Origin: Trichoplax sp. H2
Lineage: Eukaryota; Placozoa; Uniplacotomia; Trichoplacea
Reading direction: 5' to 3'
NCBI GenBank assembly: GCA_003344405.1
Contig: NOWV01000048.1
Location: forward strand, 124,001-188,000
DNA: 64,000 nt
The position numbers were made by a program, and so were the translations under genes. Positions 47,122 to 59,832 of the stretch are shown in pieces; within the stretch, counting starts at the first letter, position 1, and each line of letters starts with the position of its first letter. The notes beneath the pieces are model-generated. The model did no database searches. It saw nothing but the letters and a program-made list of their open reading frames with translations, and was not told where the DNA came from.

Positions 47122-49231
47122 AATATCAATACCGAAAAGAGCAATGATTTATTATTCTAACTACAGTCTAGCTTTCACTAACTTTGATGACCTTATTGCG
47201 TTTATCGGATATTTGATGAATTTGGTTACTTCTCGCATTAAGCGTTTGTAAAACTATTTTTAAGGAATTGTTTTTGAAGCTTTATCTACCACGACACTGT
47301 TCACTGTGTATGTCAATCGCATTAAATGATTACAATTATGGGCATATATCTGAGTAAGTACATTAGTGGCGATATACTGTGCATCGGTCGGAACTATTCC
47401 ATCTGTGCTTATTTCTTATCAAGTTTTCTACCATCTGGGGATTGATATAATTTTCTGGATAGCGGTAGAATGTGTCATGGACTAGTAAATCCTTCTTTAC
47501 AATTTTGTAGTTTATGAGTGAGTGTCCAAAATGATTTACAGAGAAATTACATGGAATCATTCCAAAAGAAAGGCTGTAGGCTTGAATGGAATTGATAATC
47601 AATGGTAATTCCCTATTTTTGAAACTTTCAAATGGGAAAACCTTGTATATTACTGAAGTAAGGATTGAATGTATACGGCACACCATATATAGTTATAGAC
47701 TGCAGCAGTGAGCTGTCAAGTAGAAGAGTTAAACTTTAACAACCTAATTTGCAGCATTACCGTGTCTGGATAAATCATTGGCAAAATTATAACTTATGAT
47801 CCTACTATTAATATCATCAATCTTTAGCTTAATATTTACAGATTTCATTAATACCGGCATACTGCTTGTTGTTGTGTAATGGCCTAGAAGTTAATAGCAT
47901 TTGTATTACGCTAAGTAAGAGCCTGTATGCAATAATTGAAAGTGGATAGACGCAAATTAAGAGTGTTTTGAATCTGTAGTACACTGGGGGGCTGTGAGCA
48001 TAGTGTACTAGAATGATCTAGCTACAGCATTTAGGATGCTGAAATTTGATAGAATCATGAATCTAATCCTACCTAGAAGTTTATAGCTGGAAGGTTACTT
48101 TTACTCATCCATACCTTGACTAGTCTTCATGACAGTGCGAATAGAATAAATTGTATACTGTAGGGACAACTATTCTAGAACACTCTTGGTTATCAACTGT
48201 ACCCGCTCCAACGGATGCCACTGCTCGTCGATGATATACGCATAGGCATGGGCTATAACTAGACTTTTGAATTGATTTTAATTCTATTCTACTGTGGTGA
48301 AATTGCGAACAACCGCTGTCAGAAGAAACTCGAAGAGAACACCCTTTATATGACGTAGTATGCAGTATATGCGTGGATTATTACAAGAAAATACTTGAGC
48401 AAGATACTGGCAAGAGAGAGGGCATTAAGTAGCCATTCGACTCGCTCATTGGAGTTAGTACAGCATAAAAAGACTTTCATCATTGATTTCTGTTCTACTC
48501 CATTACAATGAAATCGCGAATCAACTGCTGCCAGAAGTAGCTCGAAGACAACGCGCTTAATTATAGGATTCGAATCGCCTGTAATATGCGTTGATTAAGC
48601 TTGCATCTCCATGAAATATCAATAAGCCGACGGATGAAATAGAATATCCTGTTCTATCCTAACAACTACATCTAAACTTTTAATATCAGGCCAAATTGTA
48701 GATCCGTTCTATCTGTAGGATCGATAGTTTAAGAATGTAATGGCCTCAGAATTGAAAAATTTTTCATTCTCGCTCACCTTCCTTTTCTTGTCTCGAAGTA
48801 GAACTACCGAAACAGTCGACGATTTTAGAGTATTTTGACCACATGATGGGCAGTGGTTGTTGATTTACTATGGTGACCAAGTCTATAGTAGAAAATAGAA
48901 GAGACTAAATGAATAAGCTTTTGTATGGGATTTTATCCTAGAAATGGGCTAGTATACTGCTTGATTTGCTCATAGGAAAGTCAGACTACAGTAAACAGCT
49001 GGCTGAGACGGTTACGCCTACAAACTGTGCATTGGCGCTACTCTCTACCATGACTTCTATGCTAACAAAAGCGCTGTTTGCTACACTATACTGTAAGGTA
49101 GTAACATCAGCAACATGCAACTCCGTTATTAGCGTACGCAAGATTTTTATTTCCAAGCCTTCCAGGTGGTCTTAACTAGCAATAGAAAGTATCTTTTCCA
49201 GCTAAAATAACTTTCAAGGACAGTAGTGATC
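47122..49231. other. Spacer between MMADHC and the P4H-like gene
   Basis: Holds the MMADHC 3' flank and the P4H-like promoter. A 107-codon minus-strand open frame (47363-47686) is discussed separately. Two related ~75-bp segments at about 48279-48355 and 48484-48560 share TTCTA(T/C)TCTAC-GTG/AATGAAAT and TCGAAGA-AACGC blocks, a short direct duplication about 205 bp apart. Confidence 0.5.
47363..47686 (-). CDS. Unrecognised 107-codon open frame
   Basis: ATG to stop in one frame, downstream of and convergent with MMADHC. The sequence includes FPFESFKNRELPL, VNHFGHSLINYK and PENYINPQMVENLIRNKHRW and has mixed composition, not simple AT-codon bias. I do not recognise a family, no splice partner was found, and a chance frame of this length is expected a few times in 64 kb at this base composition. 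Confidence 0.2.
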   Translation of the reverse strand: MVCRIHSILTSVIYKVFPFESFKNRELPLIINSIQAYSLSFGMIPCNFSVNHFGHSLINYKIVKKDLLVHDTFYRYPENYINPQMVENLIRNKHRWNSSDRCTVYRH

Positions 49232-52200
49232 ATGGCTGTTGAATCTACACGTGGTAGTAGAGCGGCTGGTAAGAGAATTTCAACAAGGCGCTCTCGATTA
49301 GATGGCGATCGATCACGACCAGGAATTGTAACCAAGAAAACAAACTACTTTAATACCCCTATAACTCCAGCTGAGATGGAATTTACTGAAAAGGTATTTT
49401 GCTTTCTCTCTCTATTATAGTTTATGCTTTCTTATTGTCATGATGATGGATGATAGGATTAAGTGGCAAGGCATGGCAGTAGAAGCAGGCTTGTATACGG
49501 CGTGATAGATCTTCTATAAAAAGTGATCAAGTTGAGTATCAATTCGAGCATCGATGCATGATGGATTGCTGATGAAATTAATTGTACGCTACCTTAACCT
49601 TTGATTAACGTTCAAGCACTGCGATTACTTATCACAACCACTACTGTATATAGAGACAAATGAATGAGTTTATCTGCACAAGCTCTGTAAAAGCTTGTTA
49701 CTCAAACTATGGCTACTTAAATGGAAAAATGTAATCCTTATTGATGGTAATATTGTAGAGGATGAAATAACTATCGGCGTGCATGGGAGTTCAAGCATTC
49801 TCAGTGCTTACAGTAATTGACTGATTGGATTATTTATCTACAAGCTGAATTGACTTTTTCTTGTCACATTTGCATGTACAGTACATGGAAGCAATGATGG
49901 CATAATGAATGATGTAAGGATAGTCATAAATTGTTGTCTGAGGTGACAATCAGCATGCATAGGAATCAATATATTCTGTGTTACCTACAGTAATTTAAAG
50001 GTTGGATGGTTGAACTCTCGAACAGCTGAAATGACTCTTTCTTCACTTAATTGCATGGTTGTGGAAGCAGTTATTGCATGATGTATTATGCAAAAGATAG
50101 TAATATTATATTATATGGAGTGAGAATCTGAATGCATAGGAGTGAGTACATTCTCGGTACTTACAGTAATTTGAAAGGTTGGACTGGTTGTCTACGAGCT
50201 GCAATGATTTTTTCTTGACGTAAAGCAATTGTATAATGTATTATGCAACGATAGTAATATTGTGTTGTATGTGATGAGAATCAGCAAGCATAGAAATCGA
50301 TGCATTCTAAGTACTGACAATAATTTAAAGGTTGGACTGTTTATCTACAAGCTGCAATGATTTCTTTTTCACGTAATTGCCTGGCTATGGAAGCAGTTAT
50401 TGCATGATGTATTAAGCAAAGATGGTAATATTGTATTATAGGAGATGAGAATCAGCATGCATAGGAGTCAATATATTCTCAATGCTTGCAGTAATTTGAA
50501 GATTGGACTGTTTATTTACAAGTTGAAATGATTTTTTTTCATCTAATTGCATAATATTCTGTCTACAGTTCAAATGACTTTCTCATTAGAATTGCATGCT
50601 GGCTAGAAAAGGAATTACATGATAAATTGTATAAAGAGTGACAGTAGTATTGTGTGCTATATGGGATGAAAATCTGTATACATAGGAGTTAATGCATTCT
50701 GAGTACTTACGATAATTGACTGATTTAATCAGTAAGCTCCAATAACATTTTCTCGTCGGATTTGCACGTATATGGAAATGGTTATTACATGATGTACACT
50801 ATGTAAAAGTGGCGGTAACATTGTGCTATATGAGATGAGAATCAACGTGCATGGGAGCCAATACATTCTAAGCACTTATAGTAATTTGCTGAATTGATTA
50901 TTTCGCTACAAGCTCCAATAATTTTCTTCAAAGTAATTATTACATAATAATTTATGGAGAGAGGGCATTTGCATTGTTTGGATATTTTTGATGTAATACT
51001 GAATGATAATAATTGAATAAGTATAACCAAAGGCATTTACTGTATCTATCATTGTGTAAGCGTTTCAGTATATACTCGTATTTATAATGTTGTACGTTTA
51101 AGTGGCGATGAAAAAGACTTCAACGTTTAACTTATCACAGGATATGATGCTATGCTTTTATTTAGGCTAAAAAATTCTATGTTGGTGTCATAGTTTTCTG
51201 CATTTCGCTCATGGTCATTTTGGTTCTTTTCGTTGCTAAACCCACTGAACCTGATTATACTAGCAAAGATTGGTTTATGCCTAAAAGGAGGAGTATCTTA
51301 GCCATGGCTAGCGAAGTAATAGATAAGAAAGAAGGTGATGGATACTCTGTGAGTGATATGAATTTGCAAGAGATTGATGAAAAGGAAGGCACCAATAAAC
51401 CTGCTGTGAATTGGAGTGCAGTACCAGATGAGATCAAGAATTTTAAATCAAAAAAGATAAGAAAAATAACCATGAAAAATATCTATTTAGACAGCAAACG
51501 TAAGGTGTACAAAGAAATTAAGCACAAAAATAAGAAAAGCCATGTTAAAATATACACCATTGATGCATTTCTAAGTGATAAAGAATGCGATGGATTAATT
51601 GGTGCTCATAACAGATATGTTAGCAAATTCAATAAACAAGATCCTATCATGTGCTTTGATGCTATCTCTACGCTCAGGTCAGCATCATTACTTATAACAA
51701 TTTTAATCTAGTTGGTTATTGCAATGATTGATATAATAAAAGATATTCTTGGTTATGTTACGATCAGCCCTGGGAGATGAGTATTTCCCTCTGACCATAA
51801 TAGTTACCTATAAATTGAACTGCAACATAATTTTTGACACGATGTACGTTACCCTAGGAAGTATTTATTATGTAACCAATTCAAACTTACTTATATCCAT
51901 CTAATAATATTTAAACATATGTATAGCGCATAAATTTTACCCAATCATTACAGTTGATAAAAATATTACTGATTAATATTGTAGTAATACTAAGAAATCT
52001 TTTTTAGCTTATCATATAATTTTATATTGTCTACTTGAATACAGGAGCCATCTGAAAGATGCAAAGTTGAAAATGCAAGTTACTCCGAATGTCTTTACAG
52101 AAGGCACGACATGTTTAAACGCTAGTTTTTCTAGCTTATTAAAAAAACATCTTAGGTGGAGTTATAGTACTGCCTTTTATAATGGTGAAAGCCCCTTTGC

Positions 52201-53576
52201 TACTCGCTTCGCAGAACGTATTGAGGCAGCGACAGGCCTGCCACAAAGCCACGGTGGAAAGTTTCAAATTACATCATATCCAACATCTATAAGTACGTCT
52301 CTAACAATCAGTCATGCAGTAACATAAATAAAATCGAATGAGCGAAATTTCTCTACTACTTTTAATTTTGCTAAAAGTATTAGCTGTAATATTAAATAAG
52401 TATTGTATTATTCGATCTTCAAGCTTTATTTGATAGTCTCCATACATAAACTAATACCGCTACCGGACTCTGCTAGTCATGTAATCATACTCAATGTAAC
52501 TAAAGTAATCTGTAATTAAGAGCAATGAATAAAAGTTGCTAATTTAATGTATGGATAGAATAAAAGTAATTTTATCAGTTAGTAACAATTCTTTTAATCT
52601 CAATTATGCCATACATGTTATACGCGTATATATTGTAAATTTTCCTTGAGATATCTTTTTGTTGCTTACAATATCTCAGTTATGATATATGGATTATGAG
52701 GTTTGTTAATCACTATGTAATTTATTTTTTAATCATAGTATTATTACGATTTCTTTTATAGATTACAAAGCTCATACGGACTGTATGACGGCTACTAAAG
52801 AAAAACGAGATAGATATGCAACTGTTTTGGTCTATTTAACGGACGTCTCGAAAGGCGGCTATACCAATTTTACAGAATTAAATGTACCTGTCGTCCCTGC
52901 TAAGGGTAAAGCACTAATATGGAATAACATGGACAAAGGCGGTAATTGCGATCCTACTTCCATACATGCCGCATCTGAAGTGGTTCGAGGCTTTAAATAT
53001 ATTATTCAGAGATGGTAAGAAACTTTTCCTTGAACACTATTATATCATTTTACATTGGAATTGAATTATATTAATTATTAGTCGAAATTACAGTATAAGC
53101 TACTTCTCCCTTAACTCCCTTAGTAAACAAATAATTAATCTGTAACACTGCTTATAATGCAGATATATAACTAATAGATATAGATACTTTTTTATGTAAT
53201 TTAATTTTCTTACACTGCATTTCTCAGCAAAAGCAATGTAAATTTAAACATAATTAGTAATTACCTAACTGTAATAATATCTACGACTTGATGCAACATA
53301 GTTATTATTGCTAGCTTCTGTAAAAAAATTAGGGAATAGATGCATTTTAAATGAAGAAATCAAATTTAATCTTGGAAGTGCAATTTATTCCATAGGTACT
53401 ATTATGAAAATTTTTATGCCCTTGGAAAGCGTTTAAAAGAACCCGAATTGCCTGACCGTAAGCCAGAACAACCCAGGGTTACTTGTGATGAATATCAATA
53501 TGGAAGTTGTCGATGGTATGATGAATGGAATTATGAACACTTACTGGCTTATCGTGAAAGTGCAAATAAGTTATAA
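49232..53576 (+). CDS. Membrane-anchored prolyl-4-hydroxylase-like 2-oxoglutarate/Fe(II) oxygenase
   Basis: Predicted to hydroxylate prolyl residues of proteins using O2, 2-oxoglutarate, Fe(II) and ascorbate. Exons 49232-49393, 51166-51677, 52045-52292, 52762-53014 and 53396-53576 give 451 aa with matching phases. Layout: Arg-rich cytosolic tail (1-56); one hydrophobic segment at about 57-79 (VGVIVFCISLMVILVLFVA), a type II signal anchor; Lys-rich linker; catalytic domain from about 200. Iron ligands are HTD (312, 314) and H376 (SIHAAS); K386 sits ten residues after H376, as the 2-oxoglutarate-binding lysine does in collagen P4H. RYATVLVYLTDVSKGGYTNF is the P4H signature. There is no ER-retention tetrapeptide and no peptide-substrate domain like that of collagen P4H alpha, so the substrate is unknown. 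A C-terminal extension carries two cysteines (VTCDEYQYGSC). Intron 1 contains a repeat array. Confidence 0.9.
49770..50960 (+). repeat. Seven-copy degenerate ~170-bp tandem array in intron 1
   Basis: The same ordered blocks recur with starts near 49777, 49948, 50126, 50279, 50450, 50671 and 50840 (spacing 171, 178, 153, 171, 221, 169). Each has (A/G)TGCATAGGAGT, ATTCT-AGTACTTACAGTAATTT, GGTTGGACTG, TACAAGCTG-AATGA, TTTTTTC and a trailing (A)TTGCATGG with TTATTGCATGATGTAT. No open frame spans it. It occupies most of the 1.77-kb intron between the cytosolic-tail exon and the membrane-anchor exon. Confidence 0.85.
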
Positions 53577-55264
53577 TTTTAGAGAAAGTCACAGTATCCT
53601 AACTTCTAACTTTTGATCGTTCTTTTTTTACTATGTTTACAAGAAAAGCTGCTTTTAATTTCCATTTTGACATTTATTTTTGCGATACATCTGTTTGTTA
53701 ATAAATTGTTCTACACTTTAGGTAGAAGTTTGTACAATTAAAAGTCTTAGTTTGCACTTAATGGGTAGAATCCTTCGTGGATTCATGATAAAATTCACAC
53801 GTAGTATTTCTACGGTGTAGCATACTGTGAATACGATAATTTTTAAACTTTGATCAGTTAATATTTTGCAATCATGTATGAGTGACTAGTTTTATCTACT
53901 AAGTTGCATTTGGTTAATGTGGAAGTTGATTTAGATAATTTCTTTGCCGGCTTCATAAGTAGTATTAGTGCAATAACTAGAGTAACGATCGAGACTTATT
54001 AGGGAGGCCTGTATCAATTCCAGCACTCATACCGAGTCAATCAGCTGCAGTAGCTTACTATAGGATATTATTTACGTAGTTGGTTAATCCAGTGGTCTAC
54101 TCTTGCTATCAGATTATGAAATACATCGATAGTAATATAGGATTATTATTGTATTCTTAATAACTGTACGGTACTGCTTGCATCTGGAGTGTCAACTGCG
54201 TTAGTAGTTTTACAGATAGTTGCAACACATGACTAGAAATGCTAGGCGGCTAAAACTGTACTTAAACATTGTCGTCTCTAGTTAGGCGGTTTATAATGAA
54301 TATTTAGACTAATACAAGTATGCTAGTGGCATAGTACGCGAATACTGTATGTAAAGGCAAAACGAAGCTAATCTAGAAGCAATCGAGTAAAAAAACGATC
54401 ATTTTATCATACGATCGAGATCGCTACTACATTCATTTTAAATTTTATACCATTAAATTATAAAATAATTGCAATAAATGTACAATAAATTTATTTCGCC
54501 AGCTTACTGTTACAATGTAAAGTTTATATAATTATAAACCGTCGAGTCGCAACAGAAACCATAATATAAAATAGAATAGGAAGCCAAACTATCTATCGAC
54601 TATAGGCTTAATATTAACCAATGAGATTATTCATTGTCCAAAAGTAAAATTGTAGGTAACAATCTACAGAGTCTACAATAATTTTCAAAAGCAAGTTGAA
54701 GAGAAATGTAAATTATTCCGTAAAGAACAACAACCATTTTAGGAGTGATTCTTAAATGCATCTTAAAGTAATAAGCGAATATCCAAAACGAACATTCGAT
54801 TTATAGAGAGTTGATGACTATAATAACTTCCACTTTGTAACAAAGATAGAAAGAAATACGCGAATACGTCATGAATATGATAAGAAAAATGCATAGATTG
54901 CAAAAAAATTCTATACATTAGTAAAGTTGATATTTGGTAAAGTGAACGAATAGGTCGAGTTAATAAATATTATTATTATAGTAAGATTTATGTTAAATTG
55001 TTTAAATGTTTTTACGACATCTACATTGGAATAAAATATACAGGATAATTAAATGATATCATATAGTACATGACTGCAACTTGATAGTCGTTATGGAGGC
55101 AATTGTAGTAACGAAAGTGAACAGGAGATAGTCTCGATGCTACAAAAGTAATAATAAAAATGAACTAGTAGATTAAAGGCACGAAAGGAAATACATAAAC
55201 GTGAAAGTTAAATTGTAGTCGAAGTTATAATGTAAAGATCTAATAACATAAGACGTTTAAAATT
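53577..55264. other. Spacer between two convergent genes
   Basis: Lies between the 3' ends of the plus-strand P4H-like gene and the minus-strand FAM117 gene. It holds the 3' UTRs and AT-rich sequence. I see no coding exon, repeat array or RNA gene in it. Confidence 0.6.
53700..53705 (+). terminator. Polyadenylation signal of the P4H-like gene
   Basis: AATAAA hexamer 124 nt after the stop codon, the first such hexamer on this strand downstream of the gene. The distance is reasonable for a short 3' UTR. Confidence 0.5.
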
Positions 55265-58200
55265 TCAATTATCCACAACAATTTTCCATTTGTCGACACC
55301 ATCCAATAGTTCGTTGGTATGGGTGGAATAAAATGGAGAAGTTGGGCTAAAGTTGATATTGACTTTGCTTTTATCCGGACATAATATCGCAGGCACACCT
55401 TTCCGACTGAATAATGGATTATGATTGTAAAATAAAAAGTTACCAAAATAGCGAAACTTTACGTACTGTATACATAGATGTATAGTAAGCCTACATTAGT
55501 GATTGACAATGACAAGTTCAAACTTAACGCAACTTACTTATGCCCTTCGACAACTGTAATTATCTTTTCTACGCCATCAGGTGGTTCTCTCGCAAAAGAT
55601 GATAACTTATATGAAATAGGCGACGGCGAATTTGCTACATCTAAAAACGAATAAGGTCATTAACTTACTTGCACACACAGCATAATTAACATATGCAATT
55701 TACTAATGTATAATAACTGAAATTTTTTTATTCAAAATAGATATACGATTAATTCAATCGAGCGAAAAGGACAAGTTGAACTTGTCGATGTGGTAAAAAG
55801 CGAAATTCGGTATTTTTTGGACTAGTGAACACCAACAGTATGATGGAAAGAGAGTTAACTGCTATTGCTTTCGATTGCTATACCTATAGCGAAATCATCA
55901 TATGTTTGAGTATCAGCGTTCTTAGTGGATGCTGGAACTGTTACTGCAGAAAATATCGGCATGGGTGCCTTGTGTCCATCAGGAATCTCTACAACCTATA
56001 TATTGGAAGGATCACAAACAAATTGTGTTTGATTTCATGCAATGTTGTAGTGTAAGATCAAGGAAGGATATAGGATGGACATTGATAACAATTAGTTTTA
56101 TGTGTGTTAATTCCTGGTGAAGATATCTCACCTCATTAATATCGAAAATATCACAACACTCTTCGGCTTGATCGAAATTAAGAGTTTGAATTTCTTGATT
56201 TAAACTTTCCATACTTTGGCGTATACACTTTGCTAAACATTTTGATACAGGCCAATAAGGACGCTGAAAGTTATACATTAAAAATATTGGAGACAACACA
56301 GCAGATGACGATTTTTGCTTTATTCTCTGTCGCTGTTGACGTAATACCTATGCAATAAATCAAGAGTTATATTCAGGATGATAGGCACGTGTATAATCCT
56401 TTGAGTAGATTACAATCTTTTATGATGAAGCACTATGATAAACTCAATAGAATGACAGCGTCTATTCTTTTGAAGTGATTCCGCAAATATCAATTAGATC
56501 TTGTACAGTAGATTACAAACCAATTTAAGAGTGTCTGCACTTCCCCACGATGCTGAGCGAGCGCATCTTCGCTTCGGTTCACCATCTATGTCACCAGTCT
56601 AGATGATTACAAATTTAGAAATAAAGTCAATCATAGACATTGATTAAAATGATATTTTTGCTTTAAAGTCATCATTTTTCCTTAAAATATTCTTCATCGC
56701 ATAACACTAGCTGAATTATTGCCAATAAATCTAGGTCATGTTGTACTAAGCAAGTACTAATGGTATTGATAATGTCGCTAAGTAGGCGTCATGCAGTACA
56801 ACACTAATGCATGCTATCTCTAAATCTGTGATGGAAATTGACAAAGCAACAACTACTAGTTTATGGGATACAATACGCATCTTTGGCAATTTCAAGCATC
56901 ATTCATTAATAATCCTGCTAGGAATAGCAATAGCTAAGATTAACATCTTACTTGTGTAGCTTTATGGCAGACAATATCTTCATTAAAGAAACCGTCAGGA
57001 GGCCAATGACCAGCTAAATAGGGTTCAGCAATGGTATCTAGTGATCCTGTGCGATGAATAGCCACTGGCGATGGCGTACCGCGACCTAAAGATGGTACAA
57101 ATAGACGTATCAAATATAAGCGTCAGCATACTTGATGTTTTGCAAAGTTAGCTGGTCATTTCAGGAATAAAGAAGGATCATCTACAGTACGTGTATTAAC
57201 TGACTGTTAAATGGAAAGATTTTATACATACAAAAGATAGATACTACAATACGCTTAGTATCGTTAATTTAAACAACTGGAAATGAAAATGTAAGGTTAC
57301 GATAGCGAAATAGTCGATTGATATCAACGTCCTGTAGACTGCTTGAGACAATACAGATTGGACATGATTGCAGCAGACATTACTGCCGTATGTACAGTAG
57401 AATAAGTGGCGTAGGTTTAGCGTTCAATTTTATCCTTTATCATAAGGTAAAGCCACTATTTTGGTTAGTGACACTATCAAGCTTTCATTGAAAGTGGCTA
57501 TTTGGATATTTTATGAATATTCGACTAGTTGTGTCTTGTGTTGAACGTGGCCTACTTGAAGTACTACAAATTGCAAAAGCAAAGATTTTCCAACATATAG
57601 TAAAGTATGTCGAGATCGGTAGCGCCTACAGCTCCTATTCGTCCAGTGTGTTTTACAACTTGCTTTCTAATTGACATTTAAATTGTTTCCTGGCGTCCGA
57701 TTTCAATCTATATATATATGTCATATACACTGTGCTTACAATATATTACTGGATATTTATTTTCTACCCTACTAGTGCTTGCTTGCCTGTTGAAATAACA
57801 GCTTTTGTATCATTGTACAGCATCAGCCAAGAGACACTAAAATTGCATGCATCATTTTGTTACTGTAGTGTTAGAGCAGCAACCAATGAAAAATGGCTAT
57901 ACTATTTGTAAAGCGCTTTTTTTTTTCAGAATAATAACTTTAAATTTTTAACGTATAGTATAATCTAATTTGAATATACTCCAGGTTTCATCCATGAGAG
58001 CACATCGAGCATTAGAGTTTATTCTGTGATAGTGATCCACTGAGTGAGGACCACTGGCTCCATCCAACTGTGTTGGTTTGTCGAGCGTTCTTGAAAAATG
58101 CATGGACAAAATTCCATCAATTCATGATTGGCATTTTATGCGTTGTTACAGTCCTCCATTAGCTAGTTGTCAGACTGTGGTTAACGTAAATGGACAATAA

Positions 58201-58968
58201 AGAGAAAAATGGAATCAAGCTCTATTGCCGCAATGAGTTATTTCGACTTTCCTCGACCCCTGTGTAGGCCTACTCCAATTCATTTTCAAGTTATTGTATA
58301 GTAGAGTATAGAAAAGTTGAAGGGAAGACGCTGTTGGAAAGACTTTTGTATGGCACTTGGGTTAGTTAATTCATGGTCGACAGGGACGGTACTTATTACA
58401 GCGTGCAATATACAGTAAACAGTATGGCATGGCATTGGCGAAAGAAATACACCAGCCGAAGACTGACATGTGTTTTGATATTTCTAAGTTGATTGCTATG
58501 AGTGAGTAAGCGTAATTAGAGTACATGAAAAATGGGCCACCATCTCTTGCAGCGATTCTATTATTTCTTACTCACACTTGACTACTCTTGATGCCTAATG
58601 ATGATGCTGTTCAATCAATACGACAATATAGTATACAGTGGGGCTCTACACAAACATGCTTGGAACTTACCTTGATAGAAGAGAGGAAGATTGCCTATTT
58701 CGATAGAAGTTTTGTAATCTGGAGAAGATTCAGATCGACGCAAATGATAGAACGATTTCAAGTTCTCATTGGCTGTCGGCGAAGGTGGTGTCGTCGGACT
58801 CATGTGCCGAGTTGGATGCTGAAAATTTTGCTGCTGCTGCTGTTGTTGATGTTTGACCGGGCTGCCATGATTGATCAAAGTAAACGATTGCGTAGCCCTA
58901 ATAGGCTGGGGTTTTGTAGCCGTTGCCGGTGGAGGGTTACGCCGTGGTCTTTGCGATGGTGTAGCCAT
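55265..58968 (-). CDS. FAM117: FAM117 / GLCCI1 family protein
   Basis: Homologue of vertebrate FAM117A, FAM117B and GLCCI1 (glucocorticoid-induced transcript 1), phosphoserine-rich proteins of poorly defined function. Exons 5' to 3': 58671-58968, 56952-57085, 56521-56598, 56132-56347, 55884-55995, 55538-55640, 55265-55346; 1023 nt in phase, 340 aa (vertebrates about 450-590). Landmarks: RTGSLDTIAEPYLAGHWP and KATQ (family RRTSSLDTI-PYLAGQWP and DKATQTP), RSASWGSADTLKL, LRQQRQRIKQ, SMESLNQEI, EIPDGHKAPMP. The ATG exon begins MATPSQRPRRNPPP and contains a seven-Gln run and RRSESSPDY, a candidate phosphoserine site. Its C-terminal 64 residues (VANSPSPIS... to KIVVDN) have no counterpart I recall. 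Intron 1 (57086-58670) is the largest. Confidence 0.9.
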
Positions 58969-59832
58969 GGTGTAACTCTTTACATTGAATCAGTACACAA
59001 CATACCATAGAGAGGAGGCATAGAAGGGGCTGAAAATACAATGATTAAGATTGTAAGTCGATGACAACTTGGTGTGCTGTAATTGCAGGCTCAACGACCA
59101 ACTGGTGGAAAGAAGAAAAAGCAAAAGCTGCAAAATGATCGATCGGGTGATTATCGAGTGATTGGACTGCACTGTCGTCCGTATCCACGATACTGTCTAG
59201 TGTACAGTATAAGATGTATCACGATCGACGCGTATCTCTATACAATACACTAGCAATGTATCGTTGTCAACGAATACTGCACGATGGACAATTTTCCCAA
59301 TCGATTACAAGGTAGAAATGCTACGATTAAAGGCCAGAAAAAATGTCCCAAATAGAGTTTATTTCCAATCAACTAGACTGTCGATTGTTCTGTTATTCAG
59401 GCTAGCGTCTTGAATGTGTACTACTTGCAAATTAATTGATTAATTGGATTTTCTTTGAAGAAATAACATTTGAGCTGCAGTCAAAATGGCAACCTTGGAG
59501 TGGCTGGGGTTCTACGATACCCCTCTACATTGCAGTATGCAACAACCGTACTGCGTGGAGTCTACAGTAGACAGTACTGTAGACAGCGGACTGTAGACTG
59601 TAGAACTGCAGGCTGGACGTTACAGTACAGTACTGTACAATACTACAGTATACGACGTACAGTGTACAGTGACAACTCGTCTTGTACTGTACTGTAAGTG
59701 GCCATTCACTATCATGTTTACTACAAGCACAGTAGGACTGTCGATTGTAAACAAGTGTAGCCGTAACCGCATCAGCTAGACCTGAGAAAGGTTCGGTTCG
59801 GTTGGATACCTTTATGCTCTATAGGACATCAC
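58969..59832. repeat. FAM117 5' flank with GTAC-palindrome block and inverted relative of the 40-kb repeat
   Basis: The proximal part (58969-59460) is the likely FAM117 promoter, with no resolved motif. From 59540 to 59700 the sequence is dominated by TACTGTAC and CAGTACTGTACA palindromes. At 59783-59822 it reads CCTGAGAAAGGTTCGGTTCG followed by TACCTTTATGCTCTATAGG, the reverse complement of the AGCATAAAGGTA-ACCGAACCGAAC-TTCTCAGG end of the 40.5-41.0-kb repeat. The two loci are therefore opposite-orientation members of one repeat family. Confidence 0.7.

Noticed and set aside
49777-50960. Regular repeat spacing considered as a CRISPR array
   Set aside because: The units are degenerate throughout with no conserved short repeat and unique spacer alternation, and the setting is a eukaryotic intron.
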